DNA of 64,000 nt from Bacillota bacterium. Its GTDB lineage: Bacteria > Bacillota > Clostridia > Oscillospirales > Acutalibacteraceae. Shown here one piece after another: positions 50,085 through 59,968 of this stretch; the first letter of the stretch is position 1; every line of letters starts with the position of its first letter. Under the pieces are notes generated by a model. The model did not search any database, was not told the origin of the DNA, and saw nothing but the letters and a program-made list of their open reading frames with translations. The stretch covers positions 1-64,000 of the forward strand of contig JAEZGM010000029.1 of assembly GCA_023416955.1 (NCBI GenBank), read 5' to 3'. A program made the position numbers and the translations under genes.

Positions 50085-53000
50085 TTATGCCTGTTCCTGC
50101 TGCATGCCCAGTTTGGATTCCAACTCCGTCAGGCGCAGTTCGAGTAATTTCGAAACGCCCTCGTCCTGCATGGTAACGCCGTACAGGACATCGGCTTCCT
50201 CCATGCTGCCGCGGCGGTGCGTAATCACGATAAACTGCGTGTTCTGGTTCATGCGGCGCAAATAGGAAGCAAAGCGGTCAACGTTGACGTCGTCGAGCGC
50301 GGCTTCAATTTCGTCCAGCACGCAGAACGGCGGCGGATTCACCTTCATAATGGCGAAGTAAAGCGCAATGGCGACAAGCGCCTTTTCCCCGCCGGAAAGG
50401 GACTCCAGATGCGTTACGATTTTGCCCGGCGGCTGAACGGAAATTTCGATTCCTGAGTTTAGAATATCATCCGGCGCGCTCAGTGTCAATTCCGCGGTGC
50501 CGCCGCCGAAAAGATCACGGAAGGTCTGTTTGAAATGCCCGCCGATTTCCTGGAAACGGGCGGCAAACAGTTCTTTCATCTGGGAAGTCAAATCGTTGAT
50601 CAGCTTTTTCAGCTCATCGCGGCTCTTTTCCACATCGGCGACCTGCGTTGACATGAATTCGTAGCGCTCCGCAACCTCTTTATATTCCTCGACGGCAGCC
50701 AGATTAACCGAGCCCAGCGCCTTGATCTGGTTTTTCAGCTCATTCAGCCGTTTCTGTGCTTTCTGCGGATCTTCAATTTTGTCAACCGCTTCTTCCGCTT
50801 CACGGCGCGTCAATTCGTATTCTTCCCATAAGCGGCTGATAATTTCATCATATTCCTTTTGCAACCCCGCTTTTCGTTCTTCCAAACGCGCGAGGTCGTG
50901 CCCGACCGTTTCCTTCTCAGCAGATTTTTCCCGCTCCTTGGCGCGCAGCTCGGTGGAAAGGCGCTCGTATTCCATGCGCTTTGCGTGCAATGCTTCAATC
51001 TGTTCCTGGGAATGGGAAGCCTGATCGCGAAGAGCGGCGGCCTGTGCTTTACTATCATCAATCTTTACGGACAATTGCGTGCTTGCGGCTTCGAGCGCTT
51101 TAATCTCCGCGCTGCGGGCCTCGATCTGCCCCGCATGATCCTGCTTTCTGCGTTCAATATCGGCAATGGCGGCGCGCAGGGATTCTATGTCCTTCTGCGC
51201 AGTCAGGCAGGCAATGCGGATTTCCTGAATCTGCTCTGTAATTTCGTCGCTTCGGCGATTCTGTTCGCTGCGGCTTCCGCTGACTTTATTCAGTTCGGCC
51301 TGCAGCGCGACAATCTGTTCCGTAATTTTTCGCGACTCTTCCACAGCGCTTTGCTGTACGCGTTTTTGTTCCGCCAAACGGGCGGAAGCGCTTTCCTGTT
51401 CTTTTTTCAGCGATTCCAAATCGCCACGCACAGTAGCGTAATCGGCGAGCGCGCGGCCGTGCTCCGCATTGATTTTATAGCGCTCTTCCTGAACGGAAGC
51501 CAGTTCGCCCTTTGCGGCGGTCAGCGCCGCCTCCACGGCGGCAGCTTCCTCTGTGACCGTTTTTAACGCGGCGGCAGCCTGTGCCGCCTGTTCGCCCAGT
51601 TCCTTCGCTTTTACCTTTAAGGCTTCTATTTCGGAGGCACGGCTGAGCAAGCCGGAATTTCTGGCAAGCGAACCGCCCGTCAGCGAACCGCCGGCGTTCA
51701 CAACCTGACCGTCCAGCGTAACGACACGGAAGCGGTAGCTGTAGCGCCGGGCGATGGCAACGGCGCTATCCAAATCCTCCGCTACAGCGATGCGCCCCAG
51801 CAGGGAATTCAGAACGCCGCTGTACTTTGCTTCACAGGAGCAGAGCTGACCGGCAATGCCCACAAATCCCGGGCAGTCCTCCAACCCGTTTTCGTGAAGA
51901 AGGTTGCCTTTGATCGTTGTCAGCGGCAAAAAGGTGGCGCGGCCTGCGTCGCGCTGTTTCAGCAGCTGAATGGCGCGTTTCGCGTCCTGCTCGCTTTCCA
52001 CCACGATATTCTGCATAGCAGCGCCCAGCGCGGTTTCAATGGCAACCGCGTACTGTGAAGGCACCTTGAACAGGCGTGATATCGGGCCGTCGATGCCGCC
52101 CAGCGCTCCGCGCCCGGCTTCCTTCATGACGACTTTTACGCTCTGGGAAAACCCCTCCAGATTGCGCTCCAGCTCTTCCAGTAGGTGCGCGCGGCGGGCC
52201 TGCTCCTGTGCGTCCAGATTCAGCTTGTCGCAGTGCTGTTTTGCTTCCTCCATACGCTGGCGGCGGGAGGAAAGCCGCATTTCGTAGCCCTTTACCGTGT
52301 TGGTCAGCGTGTTGATATGCTCGTCGGTATCCGCCAACATTTTGGCGTAATCCTCCGAAGCGGTATGAAGCTCTTCCCGCTGTGCCTGTTTCGCGGCAAG
52401 TGTTTCGTCCAGAGAAGTCAGACGGAGTCCAATTTCGGAAATGGTGGAAGCACTGGTCATCTCCGTCAGCTTCGCATTGGTTGCGTCCGTGCTCAGCGCG
52501 CTGATCTGACTTGTATAACGGTCGATCCCGGCGTCGGTTTCACTCATTCCCTGACGGATTTCCTCCAGCTTTTCGGTAAGCGCAGAGGACTGTGTATTCT
52601 GCTGTTCTATGTAATGGTTTTTATCTTCAATCTGATGCTGCTTGTCCTCAATTTCCCGATCCATATCCTGGCCGGAAGCGGCGCTTTGCTCCAGTTCGCG
52701 GCGCAGGCGCTCCATATTCTCTTTATTATGGAGAATATCATTTTGAAGGACAAGGATTTCGCCGTCTTTCTTCGCGGCGCTTTCCTCCAACCCGGCGGCC
52801 TGCTGACGAATTTCATCCGCTTTTGCGGTGCATGCGTTGGACTGACTGAAATTCGATTCAATCTGTGCGTCAATATTGAGCAGTTCCTGCTCGGCGGCTT
52901 CATGCTGCCCGCGTGCAATCACGATTTTGCCGTCATATTCACGCAGGGTGTGGCCGGACTGCTCCAGCGTATCCAGCCAAAGGCCGATTTCGAGCGCCCG

Positions 53001-53666
53001 CTTTTCCTGTGCGTATTCTAAATATTGCTGCGCTTTCTCGGACTGTTCCTTCAAGGGGCCGACGCGATCTTCCAGTTCGGAAACAATATCGCGCAGGCGA
53101 AGCAGGTTTTCCTCCGCCTGATTCAAACGGCGTTCCGATTCCACTTTACGGTAGCGAAAACGGGAAATGCCCGCTGCCTCTTCAAAAATTTCACGGCGGT
53201 CTTCCGAGCGGGCGGCGACAATACTGTCGATTTTACCCTGCCCGATGATGGAATAACCGTCCCTGCCAAGGCCGGTATCCATAAACATTTCGTTGATGTC
53301 TTTCAGCCGCACCGCAATTTTATTGATGAGGTACTCGCTTTCACCCGAGCGGTAATATCGCCGCGTAACCGCCACACTGTCGTTGTCAAAAGGAAGGGTA
53401 CGCTGCGCGTTGTCGATGTTCAGGGTAACCTCCGAAAACCCCTGCGCCTTTCGGGTAGGGGTTCCGTTAAAAATGACGTCCTCCATTTTGGTGCAGCGCA
53501 GCGTCCGAACGGACTGCTCGCCAAGCACCCAGCGAACGGCATCGCTGATATTGCTTTTTCCGCTCCCGTTCGGGCCGACAACGGCGGTAATCCCGCGGTC
53601 AAACGTCAGTGTTGTTTTATCGGGAAATGTTTTGAAGCCTTGAATTTCTAGCGATTTCAGCAGCAC
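50085..53666 (-). CDS. smc: Chromosome segregation protein SMC
   Basis: A 1193-residue SMC ATPase: N-terminal Walker A GPNGSGKSN, two long coiled coils, hinge with GGSLTGGSLARNSG, and C-terminal signature LSGGEKALVAIAL and Walker B DEIEAALDDVNV. With ScpA and ScpB (not in the window) it folds and segregates the chromosome. It starts four bases after the preceding radical SAM gene. Confidence 0.97.
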   Translation of the reverse strand: MLLKSLEIQGFKTFPDKTTLTFDRGITAVVGPNGSGKSNISDAVRWVLGEQSVRTLRCTKMEDVIFNGTPTRKAQGFSEVTLNIDNAQRTLPFDNDSVAVTRRYYRSGESEYLINKIAVRLKDINEMFMDTGLGRDGYSIIGQGKIDSIVAARSEDRREIFEEAAGISRFRYRKVESERRLNQAEENLLRLRDIVSELEDRVGPLKEQSEKAQQYLEYAQEKRALEIGLWLDTLEQSGHTLREYDGKIVIARGQHEAAEQELLNIDAQIESNFSQSNACTAKADEIRQQAAGLEESAAKKDGEILVLQNDILHNKENMERLRRELEQSAASGQDMDREIEDKQHQIEDKNHYIEQQNTQSSALTEKLEEIRQGMSETDAGIDRYTSQISALSTDATNAKLTEMTSASTISEIGLRLTSLDETLAAKQAQREELHTASEDYAKMLADTDEHINTLTNTVKGYEMRLSSRRQRMEEAKQHCDKLNLDAQEQARRAHLLEELERNLEGFSQSVKVVMKEAGRGALGGIDGPISRLFKVPSQYAVAIETALGAAMQNIVVESEQDAKRAIQLLKQRDAGRATFLPLTTIKGNLLHENGLEDCPGFVGIAGQLCSCEAKYSGVLNSLLGRIAVAEDLDSAVAIARRYSYRFRVVTLDGQVVNAGGSLTGGSLARNSGLLSRASEIEALKVKAKELGEQAAQAAAALKTVTEEAAAVEAALTAAKGELASVQEERYKINAEHGRALADYATVRGDLESLKKEQESASARLAEQKRVQQSAVEESRKITEQIVALQAELNKVSGSRSEQNRRSDEITEQIQEIRIACLTAQKDIESLRAAIADIERRKQDHAGQIEARSAEIKALEAASTQLSVKIDDSKAQAAALRDQASHSQEQIEALHAKRMEYERLSTELRAKEREKSAEKETVGHDLARLEERKAGLQKEYDEIISRLWEEYELTRREAEEAVDKIEDPQKAQKRLNELKNQIKALGSVNLAAVEEYKEVAERYEFMSTQVADVEKSRDELKKLINDLTSQMKELFAARFQEIGGHFKQTFRDLFGGGTAELTLSAPDDILNSGIEISVQPPGKIVTHLESLSGGEKALVAIALYFAIMKVNPPPFCVLDEIEAALDDVNVDRFASYLRRMNQNTQFIVITHRRGSMEEADVLYGVTMQDEGVSKLLELRLTELESKLGMQQEQA

Positions 53667-53670
53667 ATTC

Positions 53671-54678
53671 TCACCCTATTTGCAGAATAATAAAGTCTTC
53701 GCGAGGAACGGAGGGGTCGGGTACCACTTTTGCTTCGTACCCCAATGTATGAAGTTCGGCCAGCCCGCTTTTTCGCTGTCCTATCACTGTGGAAATGTCC
53801 TCCGGGTGAATCTTAATCAGAATCTGCCCCTTCGGTATTTGTTTGTTTACCAGCGAATCCGTAATTTTCCGAAGCATTCTTCGGCTTTCGCAAAGCTGGC
53901 GAAAAGCCGGGTGCCACGGGCCGGAAAGCATGTCCCGCTCCAATTCGGGCGAGCTGTGAAGCCCGAGCCGAATGACAGAAATCCCCTGTTCCTCGAAAAA
54001 GTCCAATAAATCGGCGCAAAGCCGTACTGTTTCTTCAAGGTCGAAAGTATCAAATTCACCGGAAAGATATTTTTCACCGAGTTCGGTGCCGCGCATAATG
54101 ACAGTGGGGTAAATCCGTACTGTCTGCGGGTTCAGCGCGGCAATCTCCCTTGCGGTATCCATTGCGCCCTGCACGGTGTCGCCGTAAAGGCCGGTCATCA
54201 TTTGTAACCCAAGTGAAAAGCCGTTTGATCTTATAAGCTCGCACGCAATTCTGACCTGCTCTGCGGTGTGCCCCCGGCTGTTCTTCCGAAGAACGGTGTC
54301 ATTCATACTTTGCGCGCCGAGCTCGATGGAAGTCACGCCGTAGGATTTCAGAATATTTAAGATATTCTGATCGATTGCATCGGGACGGGTCGAAATACGA
54401 ATGCCCGAAAATGTATGATCCTTTGCATACGGCGCGGCCGCTTCCAGAAGGGAAACCATATAATCATGCTCTATTGCGGTAAAGCTGCCGCCGAAAAAAG
54501 CGATTTCCGCGTTTTTTGTCTCTTCGCCCAGACTGGCGATTGCGGTCTGTGCCGCCCGGCGTACGTCCTCCGGCTTTGGCTGAACCGACTGACCGGTGAT
54601 GCTGCGCTGGTTACAGAAGCTGCACCGGTGCGGGCAGCCGTTATGGGGTACGAAAATTGCTACATTTGCATGCTTCAA
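53671..54678 (-). CDS. ELP3-like radical SAM protein (335 aa)
   Basis: A radical SAM protein of the COG1243 (ELP3-like) group: HNGCPHRCSFCNQR carries the CxxxxCxxC-type cluster cysteines, FFGGSFTAIEHDYM, RISTRPDAID and LGAQSMNDTVLRKNSRGHT. It lacks the C-terminal acetyltransferase domain of Elp3, so it is the short clostridial form often seen beside smc and rnc. The substrate is unknown. It overlaps rnc by four bases. Confidence 0.9.
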   Translation of the reverse strand: MKHANVAIFVPHNGCPHRCSFCNQRSITGQSVQPKPEDVRRAAQTAIASLGEETKNAEIAFFGGSFTAIEHDYMVSLLEAAAPYAKDHTFSGIRISTRPDAIDQNILNILKSYGVTSIELGAQSMNDTVLRKNSRGHTAEQVRIACELIRSNGFSLGLQMMTGLYGDTVQGAMDTAREIAALNPQTVRIYPTVIMRGTELGEKYLSGEFDTFDLEETVRLCADLLDFFEEQGISVIRLGLHSSPELERDMLSGPWHPAFRQLCESRRMLRKITDSLVNKQIPKGQILIKIHPEDISTVIGQRKSGLAELHTLGYEAKVVPDPSVPREDFIILQIG

Positions 54679-55358
54679 TAACCCATCAGCTCCAATGCCT
54701 CACGCGCGGCCTGCTGCTCCGCTTCTTTTTTGCTGCGCCCGCCGCCTTTACCGATGACATTGCTGTTCAAATGCACTTCCACGGTAAAATGCTTATCGTG
54801 GTCGGGCCCATTTTCACCGGTCAGCACATACTCCAGATGTTCTTCGGGGTTTTGCTGAATAATTTCCTGAAGCGCCGTTTTGTAGTCTTTAAAAGTCTTT
54901 GGCTTCGCCATTTTCAGCTGCGGTAGCACAAAGCGGAGAATAAACGCCCGCGCTTCCTCCATACCACCGTCCAGATAAATCGCGGCGGTGATGGACTCAA
55001 ACGCGTCCGCCAAAATGGAAGACCGCGTGCGCCCGCCGGAATTTTGCTCTCCGTGGCTAAGCAGGAGGTATTTTCCTACGTCCATCTGCTTTGAAAAACC
55101 GCAACAGGCCTTTTCACAGACCAGCGCCGCGCGCTTTTTTGTCAGATCCCCTTCCGGAAGATTCGGAAATTTCTTGAAAAGATAATCGGCAACCACAACG
55201 CCCAGAATGGAATCGCCCAAAAATTCGAGGCGTTCGTTGCTGCCGCCGACACACTTGGATTCGTTGGCGTAGGATGAATGTGTCAGCGCATTTTTAAGAT
55301 AATTCTGATTCTTAAAACGATACCCTATTTTTGCTTCCAATTCTTCCGTAAAAAACAC
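54675..55358 (-). CDS. rnc: Ribonuclease III
   Basis: A 227-residue double-strand RNA endonuclease: catalytic signature ERLEFLGDSILGVVVADYL and a C-terminal double-stranded RNA-binding domain (DYKTALQEIIQQ, GGGRSKKEAEQQAAREAL). It processes rRNA precursors. The upstream gene is plsX, with no acpP between, although acpP normally sits there. Confidence 0.96.
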   Translation of the reverse strand: MFFTEELEAKIGYRFKNQNYLKNALTHSSYANESKCVGGSNERLEFLGDSILGVVVADYLFKKFPNLPEGDLTKKRAALVCEKACCGFSKQMDVGKYLLLSHGEQNSGGRTRSSILADAFESITAAIYLDGGMEEARAFILRFVLPQLKMAKPKTFKDYKTALQEIIQQNPEEHLEYVLTGENGPDHDKHFTVEVHLNSNVIGKGGGRSKKEAEQQAAREALELMGY

Positions 55359-55385
55359 GCTCCATCCAGTTAAATTTAAATTTGC

Positions 55386-56420
55386 TTATGCGTCTTCCGT
55401 TTGAGCGGACGGCGCCTGATCTTTATACTTTGCTATGGACTCCGCAATTTCATCGACAACATTGCCTTCCACATATGCTTTTGTTAGGCGGATCGCATTG
55501 TAAAATGTTTTCGCTTTTGCGCTGCCGTGCGCTTTAAATACCGGTTTTGCACAGCCCATCAGCGGTGCGCCGCCGTATTCGTTATAATCCATTGTTTTTT
55601 TCAATGCGCCAATATCCTTGTAAACCATCGCCGCGGCCAGTTTATTCTTTGTGCTCTTTGTAAATATGTTTTTTACTTTTCCCATCAGCATTAAAGCCAT
55701 ACCCTCGTACAGCTTTAAAATTACGTTGCCCGTAAAGCCGTCCGCGACAATAACATCTCCCGCGTCATACGGAATATCCCGCGCTTCGATATTTCCGATG
55801 AAGTTCAGGCTTGTTTCTTTCAGCAGAGCAAATGCTTCGTGCTGCAGCTCGCCGCCCTTGTGATCCTCCACACCAATATTGGCAAGGGCAACGCGCGGAC
55901 TTTGCATATTCATGACCTTCTGCATATAAATAGAGCCCATGATGCCGAACTGACGAAGCATTTCCGGCTTGCAGTCCACGTTGGCACCGCTGTCGATCAA
56001 CATAAAGCAGCCCTTGTCCTTGGGCATAACGGGAGCAAACGCGATGCGCTTAATCCCTTTGATGCGCTTCAGGATCATGGTGGCACCGACCACCAGCGCT
56101 CCGCTGTTTCCCGCGGATATAAACGCGTCGCCCTCACCGGCGGCGAGACGGCGAAGCCCTTCCGCCATGGTACTGCCGGATTTGGATTTCATAATCTCAC
56201 CGGCATGGTCTTCCATTGTGATCACTTCGGGTGTATCGATGATTTCCATACGGCTCAGGGAAATATCATTTTCTTTCGCGACACGGCGTATTTCAGACTC
56301 ACTGCCGATCAGCAGAATGTCAAGGTTAAGCTCTTCCACCGCCTGTGCACTGCCTTTTAATACTTCCAGCGGTGCGTTATCGCCGCCGAAGGCATCTACG
56401 ATGATTTTCATATTATACAC
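55386..56420 (-). CDS. plsX: Phosphate acyltransferase PlsX
   Basis: A 344-residue enzyme that makes acyl-phosphate from acyl-ACP for membrane phospholipid synthesis: IIVDAFGGDNAPLEVLKGS, SMAEGLRRLAAGEGDAFISA, LIDSGANVDCKPE, VIVADGFTGNVILKLYEG. It lies between trmFO and rnc. The fatty acid regulator gene fapR and acpP are not adjacent. Confidence 0.95.
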   Translation of the reverse strand: MYNMKIIVDAFGGDNAPLEVLKGSAQAVEELNLDILLIGSESEIRRVAKENDISLSRMEIIDTPEVITMEDHAGEIMKSKSGSTMAEGLRRLAAGEGDAFISAGNSGALVVGATMILKRIKGIKRIAFAPVMPKDKGCFMLIDSGANVDCKPEMLRQFGIMGSIYMQKVMNMQSPRVALANIGVEDHKGGELQHEAFALLKETSLNFIGNIEARDIPYDAGDVIVADGFTGNVILKLYEGMALMLMGKVKNIFTKSTKNKLAAAMVYKDIGALKKTMDYNEYGGAPLMGCAKPVFKAHGSAKAKTFYNAIRLTKAYVEGNVVDEIAESIAKYKDQAPSAQTEDA

Positions 56421-56429
56421 CCCTATTTT

Positions 56430-57740
56430 TTATTTATTTTCAGAAAGATATTGATTCAGTGATTGCAAAGCCCTTGCTGAGAAAGCGGCATACCGTTCCC
56501 GTTTGTCCCGAATATGCGGCTCCAGCGGCGGAATCACCCCGAAATTAGCGCCCATAGGCTGAAAATCCGCTTCACCGCCCTGCGCCACATAATGGCTTAA
56601 TGCGCCGATCATGGTATCGGCAGGCAAAGTCAGCGTATTTTTTCCCTGTAAACGGCGAACCGCGTTCATTCCGGCCATGATGCCGGAGGAGGCCGACTCC
56701 ATGTAGCCCTCCACGCCGGTAATCTGCCCGGCAAAGAACAGATTCGGATTGGCACGCAGGCTGAAATCGGAATTTAAAATCTGCGGCGAGTTTAAAAATG
56801 TATTGCGGTGCATCACGCCGTAACGCGTAAAGTCCGCGTTTTCAAGGCCCGGTATCAGGCCGAACACCCGCTTTTGCTCCCCAAATTTTAAATTTGTTTG
56901 AAAGCCGACGAGATTGTACAGTGTTCCCGCGCTGTCCTCTCTGCGCAGCTGAACGACCGCCCAAGGGCGGTGCCCGGTACGGGGGTCGCGAAGGCCGACC
57001 GGCTTAAGCGGACCGAAACGCAGGGTATCCGCGCCGCGCTGCGCCATAACCTCCACCGGCATACAGCCCTCGTACACCTTTGGATCGGCAGCATCAAACT
57101 CGTGAACCGGTGCGCGCTCCGCGTGAAGCAGCGCGTCGTGAAAGGTTTCGTATTCCTCCCGGTTCATCGGGCAGTTCAGGTAGGCGCTGTCGCCGCCCTT
57201 GTCATAACGGGAGGCAGCGAATATTTTGTCCATATTCAGGCTTTCCGCTGTCACAATCGGTGCGGCGGCATCAAAAAACCGAAGAGAACCGCCGCAAAGG
57301 GATTCAATGCGGGAAGCGAGGGTATCGGCGGTCAGCGGCCCGGTTGCAATAACCGTAATGCCGTCTGCCGGCAGTTCCACTACTTCCTCGTGATGGATAT
57401 AAATATTCTGATGATTCTTTATTTTTTGCGTAACAGCTTCGGAAAAGGCATTTCGGTCAACGGCAAGCGCACCGCCCGCCGGAACACGGCAGGACGCTGC
57501 GCACTGCGTCAGCAGGGAGCCGAGCTGCCGCATTTCCTCTTTCAGCAGGCCGGCGGCGCTGTCAGTTCGTTCCGCTTTGAGTGAGTTTGAGCAAATCAGC
57601 TCCGCAAAGTTTTCGCTGTGATGCGCGGGCGAAAAGCGGAGGGGTTTCATCTCGTACAAATCGACTTCCGCTCCGGCCTGCGCGATCTGCCATGCGGCTT
57701 CACAGCCGGCGAGCCCGGCACCGATTACTTTGATGCTCAT
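56430..57740 (-). CDS. trmFO: tRNA (uracil-5-)-methyltransferase TrmFO
   Basis: A 436-residue flavoprotein methylating U54 of tRNA with methylenetetrahydrofolate: N-terminal FAD motif VIGAGLAGCEAAWQIA, HSENFAELICSNSLK, PVGLRDPRTG and a C-terminal FAGQITGVEGYMESASSG. It overlaps topA by four bases, an order common in Firmicutes. Confidence 0.96.
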   Translation of the reverse strand: MSIKVIGAGLAGCEAAWQIAQAGAEVDLYEMKPLRFSPAHHSENFAELICSNSLKAERTDSAAGLLKEEMRQLGSLLTQCAASCRVPAGGALAVDRNAFSEAVTQKIKNHQNIYIHHEEVVELPADGITVIATGPLTADTLASRIESLCGGSLRFFDAAAPIVTAESLNMDKIFAASRYDKGGDSAYLNCPMNREEYETFHDALLHAERAPVHEFDAADPKVYEGCMPVEVMAQRGADTLRFGPLKPVGLRDPRTGHRPWAVVQLRREDSAGTLYNLVGFQTNLKFGEQKRVFGLIPGLENADFTRYGVMHRNTFLNSPQILNSDFSLRANPNLFFAGQITGVEGYMESASSGIMAGMNAVRRLQGKNTLTLPADTMIGALSHYVAQGGEADFQPMGANFGVIPPLEPHIRDKRERYAAFSARALQSLNQYLSENK

Positions 57741-59821
57741 TCGTCCTCCATAACCTTTTCATAACCGCAGTCCTCGGTTACGCAGTAGTATTTCGGATGC
57801 TTGCCCTTCTTTTTCAGAAGCGTTTTTCCGCAGCGCGGGCATTTTTCCGTAGTCGGTTCGTCCCACGACATGAAGTTGCAGTTCGGGTAATTGGAGCAGC
57901 CGTAGAAAACGCGCCCCTTTTTGGACTTCTTGACAATCACCTTGCCGCCGCATTTCGGGCATTCCGCGCCGGTTTCCTGCACAAGCTTTTTGATGTTCTT
58001 GCACTCCGGGTACCCCGGGCAGGCAATGAATTTGCCGTAGCGTCCGGTCTTAATGACCATTTTGCGCCCGCATTTTTCGCAGATAATATCGGTTTCGTCT
58101 TCCTTGAGCTGGATTTTCACACCCTGCATTTCCTCTTTGGCCTTTTTCAGCGTACTGTCAAAATCGCCGTAAAAGTCATGCAGCGTTTGAACCCACTCCA
58201 CTTTACCGCTCTGCACTTCGTCCAGATCGTTTTCCACCTGAGCGGTAAATTTGACATTCACGATTTTTGGGAAGCGCTCCTTCATCAGCTTGGTGGTTAC
58301 TTCCCCCAGCTCCGTCGGCTTCAGTGCTTTTCCCTCGCGCACAACGTATTCGCGGCCGGTAATGGTGGAAATGGTTGCGGCATAGGTGGACGGACGCCCG
58401 ATTCCGTTTTCCTCCAAGGCCTTAATCAGGGAAGCTTCCGTAAAGCGCGGGGGCGGTTGCGTAAAGTGCTGATTTCCGGCAATTTCTTTCAGCTTCAGCA
58501 TCATGCCGTTTTCCAGCGCAGGCAGCGAACCTTCGTCCTCCTTGTCCTCGTCTTTTCCCTCTTCATATAAAACGGTAAAACCGTCAAAGGTTACGGTATA
58601 ACCGGAGGCTTTAAAAATATAATTTCCGGCCTGAATATCGGCCTGCGTCGTGCTTTGCAGACAATTTGACATCTGGCAGGCAATAAAGCGCTCCCAAATC
58701 AGCTTATAAAGCTTAAACTGGTCGGAGGTAAGATTCGCTTTCACCTTGTCGGGCGAAAGGCTGATTGTAGACGGACGAATCGCTTCGTGCCCGTCCTGCG
58801 CGCCCGCTCTGGTTTTAAAGTGGCGCGGGGTATCCGGCAGGTATTTTTTACCCCAGCGTTCTTCAATGTAAACACCGGCATCGTGAACCGCGTCTTCCGA
58901 AATACGGAGGGAATCGGTTCTCATGTAGGTAATCAGACCGACAGCGCCCATTCCCTCAATTTCCACGCCCTCATAAAGCTCCTGCGCGGCCTTCATGGTG
59001 CGGCGCGCCTGGAACCCAAGCCGGCGCGAAGCCTCCTGCTGTAAAGTGGACGTAATGAACGGCGGCGCGGGCGATTTTCTGCGTGTACCTTTTTTCAGCT
59101 TTACAATCTGGTATTCCGCGTCCTGCAGTTCCGCCAGAATTGAGTCCGCCTGCTCCTTATTTTCGATTTTCATTTTTCCGTTGGTATCGCCGTAGAATGC
59201 GGCGGGGAACGCCTTGCGGCCGCCTTTCGGAATCAGTTTGGCATCGATGGACCAGAACTCTTCCGGTACAAAAGCGCGGATTTCCTCTTCGCGGTCAACG
59301 ATGATACGAACCGCAACGGACTGAACGCGCCCTGCGGAAAGGCCGCGGCGTATCTTTTGGGAAAGGAACGGGCTGAGCTTATAGCCCACCAGCCGGTCAA
59401 GGATACGGCGGGCCTGCTGCGCGTTCACAAGGTCAATATCGATGGCGCGGGGGTGCTCCATTCCTGTTGAAACCCCGGTTTTGGTAATTTCATTGAAAGT
59501 AACCCGATTATGATCCTCAGTATTCAATCCCAGAATATAGGCCAAATGCCACGAAATTGCTTCTCCCTCACGATCCGGGTCAGTCGCGAGGTAAACTGTA
59601 TCGCTTTTTTCTGCTTTTTGCTTAAGTTCCTGAACGAGTTTTTCCTTTCCTTTTATAATTTCATATTTCGGTTGAAAGTCTTTTTTGACATCAACGCTTA
59701 AACGGGTTTCAGGCAAATCACGCACATGCCCCATGGAGGCAATGACATCGTAATCTGAACCCAAATATTTTTTAATGGTTTTGGCCTTTGCAGGTGATTC
59801 CACAATCACAAGCTTGGACAT
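57737..59821 (-). CDS. topA: DNA topoisomerase I
   Basis: A 694-residue type IA topoisomerase that relaxes negative supercoils. It shows the Toprim domain (VIVESPAKAKTIKKYLGS), the catalytic Tyr in GLITYMRTDSLRIS and three C-terminal zinc ribbons (CEKCGRKM...CPGYPEC, CPKCGGKV...CSNYPNC, CPRCGKTL...CVTEDC). The leader carries an extended -10-like TGGTATGAT about 55 bases upstream. First gene of the long leftward run. Confidence 0.97.
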   Translation of the reverse strand: MSKLVIVESPAKAKTIKKYLGSDYDVIASMGHVRDLPETRLSVDVKKDFQPKYEIIKGKEKLVQELKQKAEKSDTVYLATDPDREGEAISWHLAYILGLNTEDHNRVTFNEITKTGVSTGMEHPRAIDIDLVNAQQARRILDRLVGYKLSPFLSQKIRRGLSAGRVQSVAVRIIVDREEEIRAFVPEEFWSIDAKLIPKGGRKAFPAAFYGDTNGKMKIENKEQADSILAELQDAEYQIVKLKKGTRRKSPAPPFITSTLQQEASRRLGFQARRTMKAAQELYEGVEIEGMGAVGLITYMRTDSLRISEDAVHDAGVYIEERWGKKYLPDTPRHFKTRAGAQDGHEAIRPSTISLSPDKVKANLTSDQFKLYKLIWERFIACQMSNCLQSTTQADIQAGNYIFKASGYTVTFDGFTVLYEEGKDEDKEDEGSLPALENGMMLKLKEIAGNQHFTQPPPRFTEASLIKALEENGIGRPSTYAATISTITGREYVVREGKALKPTELGEVTTKLMKERFPKIVNVKFTAQVENDLDEVQSGKVEWVQTLHDFYGDFDSTLKKAKEEMQGVKIQLKEDETDIICEKCGRKMVIKTGRYGKFIACPGYPECKNIKKLVQETGAECPKCGGKVIVKKSKKGRVFYGCSNYPNCNFMSWDEPTTEKCPRCGKTLLKKKGKHPKYYCVTEDCGYEKVMEDE

Positions 59822-59910
59822 AGCAACACCTCATTCCAACATCTTAAAAAAGAATATTCTATATCATACCATATATCGCAGCATACAACACATCTATTCA
59901 TGATTTTCGG

Positions 59911-59965
59911 ATAAAAAATTAAAGATTGTTAAAACCCGCTGAAAAAAATCAGCAAGTTTTAACAA
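59911..59965 (-). terminator. Terminator after dprA
   Basis: TTGTTAAAAC (59926-59935) and GTTTTAACAA (59956-59965) with an inner GCTGA/TCAGC stem form one long hairpin, followed leftwards by TCTTTAATTTTTT. It separates dprA from topA. Confidence 0.85.
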
Positions 59966-59968
59966 TTT

